64,000 nucleotides of DNA from Kocuria rosea subsp. polaris (GTDB taxonomy: Bacteria; Actinomycetota; Actinomycetes; Actinomycetales; Micrococcaceae), in the NCBI GenBank assembly GCA_023896275.1, contig MLDA01000012.1, forward strand, positions 1 to 64,000, in the 5' to 3' direction. A program made the position numbers and the translations under genes. Numbering within the stretch: the first letter of the stretch is position 1; each line of letters opens with the position of its first letter. Of this stretch, positions 8,564 through 16,429 are shown piece by piece. Under the pieces are notes generated by a model that worked only from the letters and a program-made list of their open reading frames with translations, did not search any database and was not told where the DNA came from.

Positions 8564-10066
8564 TCAGGCCTTGCCGAAGACAGGGTTGTGCACCTCGCCG
8601 AGATTGATGTGCACGGCCTGCTGGTCGGTGTAGAAGTCGATCGAGCGGTAGCCGCCCTCGTGGCCGAGGCCCGAGGCCTTGACGCCGCCGAAGGGCGTGC
8701 GCAGGTCGCGGACGTTGTTGGAGTTCAGCCACACCATGCCGGCCTCGACGTTCTGGGCGAAGTTGTGTGAGCGCTTGAGATCGTTGGTCCAGATGTAGGC
8801 GGCCAGCCCGTAGCGGGTGTTGTTGGCGAGCTCGAGCGCCTCCTCGTCGGTGTCGAACGGGGTGATCGAGACGACGGGGCCGAAGATCTCCTCCTGGAAG
8901 ATACGGGCATCGGGGGAGACATCAGCGAAGACCGTGGGCTCGACGAAGTTGCCCTCCGGGAAGGCCTCCGGCCGGCCGCCGCCGGCGGTCAGGCGGGCCT
9001 CTCTCTTGCCGATCTCGATGTAGGACATGACCTTCTCGAAATGCTCGGGGTGCACGAGGGCGCCAACCTCGGTCGTCTCGTCGCTCGGCAGGCCGACGCG
9101 CACGCGGGCGGCCTGGGCGGAGTAGCGCTCGACGAAGTCGTCGTAGATGCTGCGTTCGACGAGGATGCGCGAGCCGGCGGTGCAGCGCTCGCCGTTGAGG
9201 GAGAACACGCCGAAAATCGTGGCGTCGATCGCCGCGTCGAGGTCGGCGTCAGCGAAGACGACGGCGGGCGACTTGCCGCCGAGCTCCATCGACAGGCCCT
9301 TGAGGTACGGGGCGGAGTTGGCGAAGATGATCTGCCCGGTGCGGGACTCACCCGTGAAGGAGATCAGCGGTACGTCAGGGTGTTTGACGAGGGAGTCGCC
9401 GGCGTAGCCCTCCTCTCCGTAGCCGTGCACGATGTTGAAGACGCCCGCCGGCAGGCCGGCCTCCTCGAAGATCTCCGGCCACAGGGAGGCGGAAAGCGGC
9501 GTGAACTCGGCGGGCTTGAGCACCACGGTGTTGCCGGTGGCGAGCGCGGGCCCGAGTTTCCAGGACTCGAGCATGAAGGGGGTGTTCCAGGGGGTGATGA
9601 GTCCGGCAACACCGATGGGCTTGCGGTTGACGTAGTTCGCCTGGCGGCCGGGGACCTTGAAGGCGTCATCGTGTTGGGCGACGATCAAGTCCGCGAAGAA
9701 GCGGAAGTTCTCCGCCGCGCGGTGGGCCTGTCCGAGGGCCTGCTTGATCGGCAGGCCGGTGTCGAAGCACTCCAGCTCGGCGAGGTCGTGGCCACGGGAC
9801 TCGACGATGTCGGCGATGCGGTGCAGCACCCGGGAGCGTTCGCGCGGGAGCAGGGTCGGCCACGGGCCGTTCTCAAAGGCGTCCTTGGCGGCGGCGACGG
9901 CGGCGGCGACGTCGGCGACTTTGCCGGAGGCGGCCTGGATGTAGGGCTGGTTGGTCACGGGGTCCAGGACGTCGAAGGTGTCGCCGTCGAGGGAGTCGAC
10001 GTGCTGGCCGCCGATGTAGTGCCGAATGCGATCCGGCAGGTTCTCGGGGAGGTTGTGCTGGCTCAT
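8564..10066 (-). CDS. hpaE: 5-carboxymethyl-2-hydroxymuconate semialdehyde dehydrogenase
   Basis: NAD-dependent aldehyde dehydrogenase of 500 residues that would oxidise the ring-cleavage product of HpaD to the dicarboxylic acid. The catalytic glutamate is in MELGGKSPAVVF and the nucleophilic cysteine in GERCTAGSRIL; the nucleotide-binding segment ITPWNTPFMLESWK and the late GVKASGLGHEGG motif are also present. The ATG at 10066 follows GAGAGGACTCTC. The assignment to HpaE rather than another aldehyde dehydrogenase rests on the neighbouring hpaD and FAH-fold genes. Confidence 0.9.
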   Translation of the reverse strand: MSQHNLPENLPDRIRHYIGGQHVDSLDGDTFDVLDPVTNQPYIQAASGKVADVAAAVAAAKDAFENGPWPTLLPRERSRVLHRIADIVESRGHDLAELECFDTGLPIKQALGQAHRAAENFRFFADLIVAQHDDAFKVPGRQANYVNRKPIGVAGLITPWNTPFMLESWKLGPALATGNTVVLKPAEFTPLSASLWPEIFEEAGLPAGVFNIVHGYGEEGYAGDSLVKHPDVPLISFTGESRTGQIIFANSAPYLKGLSMELGGKSPAVVFADADLDAAIDATIFGVFSLNGERCTAGSRILVERSIYDDFVERYSAQAARVRVGLPSDETTEVGALVHPEHFEKVMSYIEIGKREARLTAGGGRPEAFPEGNFVEPTVFADVSPDARIFQEEIFGPVVSITPFDTDEEALELANNTRYGLAAYIWTNDLKRSHNFAQNVEAGMVWLNSNNVRDLRTPFGGVKASGLGHEGGYRSIDFYTDQQAVHINLGEVHNPVFGKA

Positions 10067-10100
10067 GAGAGTCCTCTCGTCGTTGAAGAAGGGCGTGGTG

Positions 10101-10784
10101 TCAGTGTCGGGCGGGGACGGGTGCCGTCAGGGTCGACGGCGGCAGGCCCGCCGCGGCGAGGTAGGCGTTCAGGGTGTTGGTGCGGTGCTCGCGTGCCGCG
10201 GACTCCACGGCGCCTGCGGCGGCGCCCGAGTCGAGCAGGTCCAGTAGCGCGTCGTGTTCGGCGACGGAGTCCCGGGCGCGGTGCGGGACGGTGGTGAACG
10301 TCGCCGGGCGCATGGCCCGCATCCGCCGCCAGCCGCGGTGCACGAGGTCGAGGATGTGGGGATTCGGGCACGCGCCGTAGAGCAGTTCGTGGAAGTCGTT
10401 GTTCAGGCGAGTGAACCGCTGCGGGTCGAAGTCGTCCAGGCACGCCTGCATCTGACGGTTCAGCGCCCGGGCTCGCGCAAGCGCATCGGCGCCGATCAGC
10501 GGGGCCGCCAGAGCTGTGGCGGCGCCTTCAAGGACTGCGAGGGTCTGCATGGTGTGCAGGTACAGGGTCGCGTCCACATGGGCGACGGTCGCGCCGATGT
10601 TGCGTTCGAAGATCACGAGCCCCTCGGCTTCGAGCCGGCGGATCGCCTCGCGGACGGGCACGACGCTGCAGTCGAGCTCGGCGGCCAGTGAGGAGAGCAC
10701 GAGCCGGTATCCGGGGGAGTAGGCGCCCGAGGTGATCTTCTCCTGCAGCAGCTCGTAGGCCCGCTCGGACTTAGAGGGTGCCAA
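10101..10784 (-). CDS. GntR-family regulator with FCD domain
   Basis: About 227 residues: N-terminal winged helix (LAAELDCSVVPVREAIRRLE) and C-terminal all-helical FCD ligand domain with the expected metal-binding acidic/His positions (NNDFHELL, VAEHDALL, AREHRTN). It is embedded in the hpa operon between the fusion gene and hpaE and probably represses it. The TTG at 10784 is preferred because GGGAG lies seven bases upstream; an ATG at 10811 would extend it by nine residues. It overlaps the 3' end of the upstream gene, so translation is probably coupled. The palindrome in the operon promoter fits this regulator class. Confidence 0.87.
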   Translation of the reverse strand: MAPSKSERAYELLQEKITSGAYSPGYRLVLSSLAAELDCSVVPVREAIRRLEAEGLVIFERNIGATVAHVDATLYLHTMQTLAVLEGAATALAAPLIGADALARARALNRQMQACLDDFDPQRFTRLNNDFHELLYGACPNPHILDLVHRGWRRMRAMRPATFTTVPHRARDSVAEHDALLDLLDSGAAAGAVESAAREHRTNTLNAYLAAAGLPPSTLTAPVPARH

Positions 10785-12279
10785 GGTCCGCTCCCGCCTT
10801 GACCCACGCATGGTACTTCTCGAGCCACTGCTTGTTCATCGGGAAGAGGCCGTCGATCTTGTTGCCCTTCTGCACGTGGGCGAACACGAACGCATCGCGG
10901 CGCTCCTGCTCGACGGCCTCGTCGGCGATCTCGGCGGCCAGCGCCGGCGGGATCACGAGGACACCGTCGGCGTCGGCGACGATAATGTCGCCGGGCTGCA
11001 CGGTGGTGCCGCCGCAGCCGATCGTCTCGTCGATGCTCCAGGGCACGTGTTTGCGGCCGAGTACGGCCGGGTGGGCGCCGTTGTGGAACAGGGGGATGTC
11101 GAGCTCGGCAACGGCCGAGAGATCGCGGACGCCGCCATCAGTGATGATCGCCTCGGCGCCGGCGACCTGGCTGCGTAACGCGAGGATGTCGCCGAGCGTG
11201 GCCGACCCGGTCTCGCCGCGAGCCTCCATGACCAGGATTTCGCCCGGGGCGAGTGAATCCATGACCCGTTTCTGCGCGTTGTAGCCGCCGCCGCGGGCCG
11301 CGAAGAGGTCCTCGCGGTTGGGCACGTAGCGCAGAGTGCGCGCGACGCCGATGACCTTGCGGGTGCCCTTGGTGGCGTTGAGGCCTTCGATGGCGACGTT
11401 GTTCAGGCCGCGCTTGCGCAGGGCGCCCGAGATCGTGGCCGTGGCGACGGAGAGCAGCTTCTCGCGGACCTCCGTCGTCAGCGCCGCGGCACCCGTGAGC
11501 GGGACGTCGACGCCGGCGGCCTCCGCCGTCCCGAAGGCGTCGACGCGGTCCGCGTCCGTGACGCGGGTCGGGCTGCCGAACGCGGCGAAACCCTCCGCGC
11601 CGGCGGTGACCGTCGTGGACAGGCGCCCCGTCGAGAGGGAGGAGGCGACGTCGTCGACCTGTACCTCCACCACGTCGCCGGGGACGACGACGGAAGACCC
11701 GGCCGGCGTGCCGGTGAGGATCACGTCGCCCGGGTGCAGGGTCATCTGCTGGGAGAGGTCGGCGACGATCAGGCCGAAGTCGAAGATCAGCTCCGCGGTC
11801 GTCGCGTCCTGGGCGATCTCGCCGTTGACCCACGTGCGCAGGCGGAGGTTGCGCGGGTCGACGGCGGCGGCGGGCAGCAGACTCGGGCCGAGCGGGGTGA
11901 ACCCGTCGCCCGACTTCGAGCGCACGTTCGAGCCCTTGTCGGCGTGCTTGATGTCGTAGAGGCCGAGGTCGTTGCTCGCGGTGATGTGCCCGACGTGCGC
12001 CCAGCCCTGCTCGGGGGAGACCCGGCGGGCGGTCGTGCCGACGACGAGGGCGATCTCGCCCTCGAACGCGAGCAGCTCCGTGCCGGCGGGGCGCTCGATG
12101 GTCCCGCCGGTCGGCGCCAGCGACGAGGTCGCCTTCAGGAAGTAAGACGGGAACGCGGGGGTCCGGCCGCGCTGTTCTGCGCGCGAGCGGTAGGCCAGGT
12201 GGACGGCGACGACCTTGCCGACGCGCTCGCAGAACGCCGCGTCGACGACGGCCCCGTTGCCTTCAGGTGTGGTGGTCAC
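10771..12279 (-). CDS. Fused FAH-family decarboxylase/isomerase and RraA-like aldolase
   Basis: A 502-residue two-domain protein. Residues about 1-245 are a fumarylacetoacetate-hydrolase fold (FEGEIALVVG metal-binding glutamates, LHPGDVILTGTPAG), matching HpaG-type 5-oxopent-3-ene-1,2,5-tricarboxylate decarboxylase/isomerase. Residues about 265-500 are RraA-like, with the metal/substrate motif GD-x20-RD intact (GDILALR to GGVRD), as in 4-hydroxy-4-methyl-2-oxoglutarate aldolases. The fusion would join decarboxylation with a pyruvate-yielding aldol cleavage, but the aldolase role is inferred. First gene of the hpa operon; GTG start behind GGGAGGGTCT. Confidence 0.85.
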   Translation of the reverse strand: MTTTPEGNGAVVDAAFCERVGKVVAVHLAYRSRAEQRGRTPAFPSYFLKATSSLAPTGGTIERPAGTELLAFEGEIALVVGTTARRVSPEQGWAHVGHITASNDLGLYDIKHADKGSNVRSKSGDGFTPLGPSLLPAAAVDPRNLRLRTWVNGEIAQDATTAELIFDFGLIVADLSQQMTLHPGDVILTGTPAGSSVVVPGDVVEVQVDDVASSLSTGRLSTTVTAGAEGFAAFGSPTRVTDADRVDAFGTAEAAGVDVPLTGAAALTTEVREKLLSVATATISGALRKRGLNNVAIEGLNATKGTRKVIGVARTLRYVPNREDLFAARGGGYNAQKRVMDSLAPGEILVMEARGETGSATLGDILALRSQVAGAEAIITDGGVRDLSAVAELDIPLFHNGAHPAVLGRKHVPWSIDETIGCGGTTVQPGDIIVADADGVLVIPPALAAEIADEAVEQERRDAFVFAHVQKGNKIDGLFPMNKQWLEKYHAWVKAGADLGTL

Positions 12280-12298
12280 AGACCCTCCCGGTGTCGTG

Positions 12299-12346
12299 TA
12301 CGAAATCGTATACGATCAGTGTGGTCCGTGTCACCGGGAATGTCAA
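12299..12346 (-). promoter_or_regulatory. hpa operon promoter with GntR-type operator
   Basis: The perfect palindrome ATCGTATACGAT (12305-12316), with the GTATAC core typical of FCD-type GntR operators, overlaps a second inverted repeat TACGA-AA-TCGTA (12299-12310). On the minus strand TTGACA (12341-12346) is a perfect -35; 17 bases on, CACACT is a weak -10, placing the operator at the transcription start. Binding there would block initiation, fitting a repressor relieved by pathway intermediate. Confidence 0.75.
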
Positions 12347-12419
12347 GGATGTGCCCGCTCCGGCACCGCACGGCGTGCCAATTGGTGCAGTCGCCGCCTG
12401 GCTCGTAGCATGGGAGGGC

Positions 12420-12587
12420 AGCATCTTGTTAGGCGAGGCGTCTGCGCGAACACAGGCCACTGATCTCACGACGTCGAGAGACGCCCAAGGTTAGGACAGG
12501 TCTCCCCGGATTAAGGGGTGACCCGAAGTGGCTCCTCCCTCGTGGAGGCTACGTCGCGCCGTGCCGAAGCTCTTACCTGGAGGTGCT
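12420..12587 (+). promoter_or_regulatory. M-box magnesium riboswitch (ykoK leader)
   Basis: 168 bases with the conserved M-box blocks in order and spacing: GTTAGGCGAGGC at the 5' side, AGAGACGCCCAAGG and GACAGG in the middle, the GGATTAAGG loop on a CCCC/GGGG stem, and GTGCCGAAGCTCT near the end. P1 is AGCATCT (12420-12426) paired with AGGTGCT (12581-12587). M-boxes fold when Mg2+ is high and shut off Mg2+ importer genes. The next gene is mgtE, which confirms the call. No clear intrinsic terminator follows, so the switch may act through Rho or translation. Confidence 0.92.
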
Positions 12588-12666
12588 ACTTTCTCCGAGC
12601 AGGGAACGCTCCGCCACATCACCGCGCGGATTGCCTGCCCGCCGAGTGGAACGAGGTGAAGATCCG

Positions 12667-12783
12667 ATGGACGACAGTCGAAGTACGACCTGGTGCGGTT
12701 CTCGGTTCGCGCCCGCGTCCGTCCTTGACGGCGCCGGTGCGGTACGCCCGCCCCGCTCGCCGGCGCTGAGCCTCGACCCGTAG
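12667..12783 (+). CDS. Small upstream ORF in the mgtE leader (38 residues)
   Basis: A short ORF between the M-box and mgtE, starting ATG seven bases after a strong Shine-Dalgarno GAGGTGA (12653-12659), stronger than that of mgtE itself. The peptide begins MDDSRSTTW and has a Pro pair and further prolines near its end (VRPPRSPAL). Acidic starts and proline-rich runs are known in leader peptides of magnesium genes in enterobacteria, where they stall or release ribosomes at low Mg2+. It ends 150 bases before mgtE. Translation is inferred; the peptide has no recognised family. Confidence 0.5.
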   Translation: MDDSRSTTWCGSRFAPASVLDGAGAVRPPRSPALSLDP

Positions 12784-12933
12784 CGGCGCAGCGCCTCCCC
12801 AGGGCTCTGCCTGGGAAGCGTCGAGACGAACCGAGATCCGCACAGCAGCATCCCCATCGCTGGTAGGCCGCCACCATCACGGCCACGAGCGACCGCCGCC
12901 CGTACCGCGGGCACTGTGCAAAGGACTCGAAAA

Positions 12934-14292
12934 ATGAACCCCGTAGAATCGGCAGAATTCGAGAACGTCTCCGCAAGAATCGAGCGTGCCCTCGCCGCCG
13001 ACGATTTGCCAGCCGTCACGGCCGCCCTGGCGCCATTGTCGGCCGGCGAGGTCGTCGAGGAACTGGAGCGCATGAGCTCCAGGCGGCGCGCGCTCGTCTA
13101 CCGGCTCCTGCCCAAGACGACCGCCCTGCACGTCTTCGAGGGCCTCGACGCGACACTCCAGAGCGACCTCGTCGAGGCGCTGCAGGACGAGGAGGTCGCC
13201 TCCGTTTTCGCGGAGATGGACCCCGACGACCGGGTGCGTCTGCTCGACGAACTGCCGGCCACCGTCGCCACCCGGCTCCTGCAGGGCCTACCGCCCACCG
13301 AACGCGATCTCACCGCGGCCGTCCTCGGCTACGGCGAGGGCTCGATCGGGCGGCACATGAGCCCCGAATACGTGGCCACGCGCCCGCACCTGAGCGTCGG
13401 CGAGACGCTCGAATCGCTGCGCCGGCGGATGTCCGACGCCGAAACGATCTACACGCTGCCCGTCCTCGACGATCAGCGCCGGCTCGTCGGCGTCGTGAGC
13501 CTGCGGGACCTGATGAGCGCATCGGCGGAGACGGCCGTAGCGGAGATCATGAGCGAGCCGTATTCCGTCGAGGCCACCGACGAGGCCGAGGTCGCGGCGC
13601 GCCGCTGCGCCGACCTGCGGCTCCTCGCCGTGCCCGTTGTGGATGCCGAGGGCCGGCTCGTCGGGATCCTCACCGTTGATGATGCGCTCACCATCCTGGA
13701 GGAGGCCGAGTCCGAGGACCAAGCCCGCATCGGTGGCGCGGAACCGCTGCGCCGGCCCTACCTGGCCACGCCCGTGCGTTCGATCGTCCGCTCGCGGGTC
13801 GTCTGGCTCCTGGTGCTGGCCGTCGGGGCCACGCTGACCGTTCAGGTCCTCCAGGTCTTCGAGGCGACCCTCGAACAGATGGTGGTTCTCTCCCTCTTCG
13901 TCCCGCTGCTCATCGGCACGGGCGGCAACACCGGCAACCAGGCGGCCACGACCGTCACGCGCGCCCTGGCGCTCGACGACGTCAGGCCGCGCGACATCCT
14001 CAAGGTCCTGGCGCGTGAGGTGCGTGTCGGGCTCAGCCTGGGCCTGCTGCTCGGCGGCGTCGGCTTCGCGGTCGCCTCGTGGGGGTACGGGATGCCCGTC
14101 GGCGCGGTCATCGGCCTGACGCTGCTGAGCATCTGCACCATGGCAGCGACCGTGGGAGGGGCGATGCCGCTGATCGGCAAGAGCGTCGGCGTCGACCCCG
14201 CCGTGTTCTCCAACCCGTTCATCACCACGTTTGTCGACGCGAGCGGGCTCGTTGTGTACTTCCTCATCGCCCGCGCCGTGCTCGGGATCTAG
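12934..14292 (+). CDS. mgtE: Magnesium transporter MgtE
   Basis: A 452-residue Mg2+ channel with the MgtE order: N-terminal helical domain (LSAGEVVEELERMSSRRRA, MDPDDRVRLLDELP), a CBS pair (about residues 130-260) that senses cytosolic Mg2+, a connecting helix, and five membrane helices. The pore motif GTGGNTGNQAATT and the acidic residue in VDPAVFSNPFITT are intact. The ATG at 12934 has AAGGA eight bases upstream; a GTG at 12916 would add six residues. It is preceded by the M-box leader and converges by four bases on the hydrolase gene. Confidence 0.95.
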   Translation: MNPVESAEFENVSARIERALAADDLPAVTAALAPLSAGEVVEELERMSSRRRALVYRLLPKTTALHVFEGLDATLQSDLVEALQDEEVASVFAEMDPDDRVRLLDELPATVATRLLQGLPPTERDLTAAVLGYGEGSIGRHMSPEYVATRPHLSVGETLESLRRRMSDAETIYTLPVLDDQRRLVGVVSLRDLMSASAETAVAEIMSEPYSVEATDEAEVAARRCADLRLLAVPVVDAEGRLVGILTVDDALTILEEAESEDQARIGGAEPLRRPYLATPVRSIVRSRVVWLLVLAVGATLTVQVLQVFEATLEQMVVLSLFVPLLIGTGGNTGNQAATTVTRALALDDVRPRDILKVLAREVRVGLSLGLLLGGVGFAVASWGYGMPVGAVIGLTLLSICTMAATVGGAMPLIGKSVGVDPAVFSNPFITTFVDASGLVVYFLIARAVLGI

Positions 14293-15050
14293 GCGAGGAA
14301 CTCCGTGGCCGCCTGCTTGAAGCCGCGCGCCGTCACCGCGTTGGCGTGCGTGCGCCCCGGCAGCACGACGACGTCGGGCGCCTGCCCGCCCGCCTCGCGC
14401 ACCAGCCCCAGCAGTTCGGTGCTCGTCGCGGCCAGCTCGTCCTTGTCGCCGGCGACGGCGAGCGTGGGCGCCGAAGGCACGGCGCTCGCCGGCTCGTAGC
14501 GCTGGCGTTGGATGCGGGCGATGAAACCCAGGACCGTCTCCAGCCCGTCGGCGCGGCCGAGCACCTGCTCGCCGGCCCGCGCGGCCCCCAGGAGCTGGTC
14601 GGAGAGGGCGTCAGCCATCGCCTCGGCCGGATCTGCGGGGTCGAGCACTCGCCGGGCCTCGTCCGTGTCGAAGTCCGCAAGCGGGTCAACGGCCGCCGCG
14701 CCGCCGAGCACGAGGCGCCGCACCAGCGCGGGGTGTCGTCCGGCCAGTTCCCAGCCCAGGCGCGCGCCGAGTGAGTAGCCGATCACGTCGGCGGTGCCGC
14801 CCTGGGCCTCGACGACGCCGGCGATCGCCTCCACCAGGTCCGCTGGGGCCCAGTCGCCGGCGGCCGTGGTGTCGCCGTGCCCGGGCAGCTCGACGGCGAC
14901 GACGCGCCGGCCGGCCTCGCTCAGGTGCCGGAGCCACCCGGTCGATTCCCAGTTGGCGCGGATCGACGAGGCGAACCCGTGGATCAGGAGCACGGGCACA
15001 CCGGCGCCGTCACCGAACGTCTCGACGCGGATCAGGTCCGTTCGACTCAT
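14289..15050 (-). CDS. Alpha/beta hydrolase linked to the 2-oxoacid dehydrogenase genes
   Basis: A 253-residue alpha/beta hydrolase: oxyanion segment LLIHGFASSI, nucleophile elbow GYSLGA, late acid in AGDKDE and the histidine in GRTHANA. The ATG at 15050 follows AGGGAGGAACC. It is the last gene after E1 alpha, E1 beta and a lone lipoyl domain. In acetoin-dehydrogenase AcoC proteins a lipoyl domain is fused to a hydrolase of this kind, so this gene may be the detached C-terminal half of such an E2-like subunit. A simple esterase that merely sits there is the alternative. Confidence 0.75.
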   Translation of the reverse strand: MSRTDLIRVETFGDGAGVPVLLIHGFASSIRANWESTGWLRHLSEAGRRVVAVELPGHGDTTAAGDWAPADLVEAIAGVVEAQGGTADVIGYSLGARLGWELAGRHPALVRRLVLGGAAAVDPLADFDTDEARRVLDPADPAEAMADALSDQLLGAARAGEQVLGRADGLETVLGFIARIQRQRYEPASAVPSAPTLAVAGDKDELAATSTELLGLVREAGGQAPDVVVLPGRTHANAVTARGFKQAATEFLA

Positions 15051-15066
15051 GGTTCCTCCCTCAGTC

Positions 15067-15393
15067 TTAGTCATCGAGGTCGACGTTCAGGCGCACGCGC
15101 CGCTTGGGCTTCTCCTCGGTCGGGATCGTGCCGATGATGCCGGCGGTGTCGTCGGGGACCTCGAACACGACGAGCGTCTCGCCCACCTCGATCGTCTCAC
15201 CCGGACCGCCGTGCGTGCGCACCACGACGCCGGTCTGCGGGCTCGGCAGCTCGAGCGAGCTCTTCGTGGTCTCGACCTCCACGAGCGGCTGATTACGCTC
15301 GACGTGCTCGCCGACCTCGACGAGCCACTCGAGAATCGTGGCCTCGATGAGGCCCTCACCGAGATCGGGCAGGGGGAAGGACAGTTCAGCCAC
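15067..15393 (-). CDS. Stand-alone lipoyl-domain protein (E2 carrier fragment)
   Basis: A 108-residue protein made of one biotinyl/lipoyl domain: LPDLGEGLIEATILEW start and the lipoylation lysine in VETTKSSLELPSP. A charged tail (EEKPKRRVRL) follows. There is no E3-binding domain and no acyltransferase domain with its HxxxD motif, which a normal E2 of about 400-500 residues needs. The GTG at 15393 overlaps the E1 beta stop by 8 bases (GTGGCTGA). The reading frame ends cleanly at a stop and the next gene follows after 16 bases, so this does not look like a frameshifted E2. Confidence 0.82.
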   Translation of the reverse strand: MAELSFPLPDLGEGLIEATILEWLVEVGEHVERNQPLVEVETTKSSLELPSPQTGVVVRTHGGPGETIEVGETLVVFEVPDDTAGIIGTIPTEEKPKRRVRLNVDLDD

Positions 15394-16429
15394 GGCGGTA
15401 CTCCAATACGCGCTGGATCCCATAGAGGATGCGGTCGATGTTCGGGATGTATTCGTTCTCCAGGCTCCCGGAGGGGAACGGCACGTCGAAGCCCGTCACC
15501 CGCTCCACGGGCGCCTTCAGCGTGCCGAAGCAGCGCTCGGTGATCAGCTGCGCAACCTCGGCGCCCAGGCCTGCCGTCTTCGGCGCCTCGTGCACGACGA
15601 CGGCGCGCTTCGTCTTGGAGATCGACGCCGCCAAACCGTCGGCGTCGATGGGGGAGAGCCAGCGCAGGTCCAGGACCTCGACGTCGAGGCCGTCCTCGGC
15701 CGCGGCCTCCGCGGCCTGCAGGCAGCGGGCGACCATCGCACCCCACGCGACGAGGGTCAGGTGCCGTCCTTCGCGCGCGACATGGGCGCCTTCCAGGTTG
15801 CCCGGGTTGTCGAAGTCGACCTCGTCCTTCTGCCAGTACCGCGACTTCGGCTCCATGTAGACCACCGGGTCTGGTCGGGACGCGGCGTGGCGGAGCAGGT
15901 GGTACGCCTGGTGCGGATTGGAAGGGGAGGCCACCTTCAGGCCGGCCACGTGCGCGAACAGCCACTCGAGCGATTCCGAGTGCAGCTCGGGGGACTGGAT
16001 GCCGCCGAAGCTGGGCATGCGCAGCGTGATCGGCATCGGCAGGGCCCCGCGGGTGCGGAAGTTCATCCGGGCGATCTGCGTGACGAGCTGGTTGATGGCG
16101 GGGTAGACGAAGCCGTCGAACTGGACCTCGGGGATCGGGTGATAGCCCGCCATTGCGAGGCCGGCCGACATGCCCAGGATGCCAGACTCGGCGAGCGGGG
16201 TGTCGAAGACGCGGTCGGCGCCGAACTCCGCTTGCAGCCCGTCCGTGACGCGGAAGACGCCGCCGAGCCGGCCCACGTCCTCGCCGAGCACCACGGTGCG
16301 CGGGTCGGCGGCGAGTGCGTCGTGCAGCGCGGCGTTGATGGCCTGGTTCATCGACAGGCTCGCGCGGCCCGTGCGCGCGGCAGCGGTCGCCGGAGCGTGG
16401 GCAGGGGGTGCGGCAACGGCATTAGACAT
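15386..16429 (-). CDS. 2-oxoacid dehydrogenase E1 component, beta subunit
   Basis: A 347-residue transketolase-like subunit that pairs with E1 alpha to decarboxylate a 2-oxoacid on thiamine diphosphate and pass the acyl group to lipoate. The hallmark segments LGEDVGRLGGVFRVTDGL, FDTPLAESGILGMSAGLAM and PEVQFDGFVYPA are clear, and the C-terminal domain follows. The start ATGTCTAA overlaps the E1 alpha stop by 8 bases. The Lrp-type regulator next door favours branched-chain 2-oxoacids, while the AcoC-like partners favour acetoin; the substrate is open. Confidence 0.9.
   Translation of the reverse strand: MSNAVAAPPAHAPATAAARTGRASLSMNQAINAALHDALAADPRTVVLGEDVGRLGGVFRVTDGLQAEFGADRVFDTPLAESGILGMSAGLAMAGYHPIPEVQFDGFVYPAINQLVTQIARMNFRTRGALPMPITLRMPSFGGIQSPELHSESLEWLFAHVAGLKVASPSNPHQAYHLLRHAASRPDPVVYMEPKSRYWQKDEVDFDNPGNLEGAHVAREGRHLTLVAWGAMVARCLQAAEAAAEDGLDVEVLDLRWLSPIDADGLAASISKTKRAVVVHEAPKTAGLGAEVAQLITERCFGTLKAPVERVTGFDVPFPSGSLENEYIPNIDRILYGIQRVLEYRRG

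Noticed and set aside
8478-8732. Upstream extension of hpaD into hpaE
   Set aside because: Arg/Pro-rich shadow of the dehydrogenase gene; the ATG at 8477 has a ribosome site and gives the family length.
12485-12580. Reading only the 3' half of the mgtE leader as a separate riboswitch
   Set aside because: The GTTAGG at 12490 belongs to the middle of the M-box. The true 5' block GTTAGGCGAGG begins at 12428 and completes the 168-base fold.
15067-15393. Frameshifted full-length E2
   Set aside because: Downstream sequence encodes an intact hydrolase with its own ribosome site. No E3-binding or acyltransferase motif is found in any frame.
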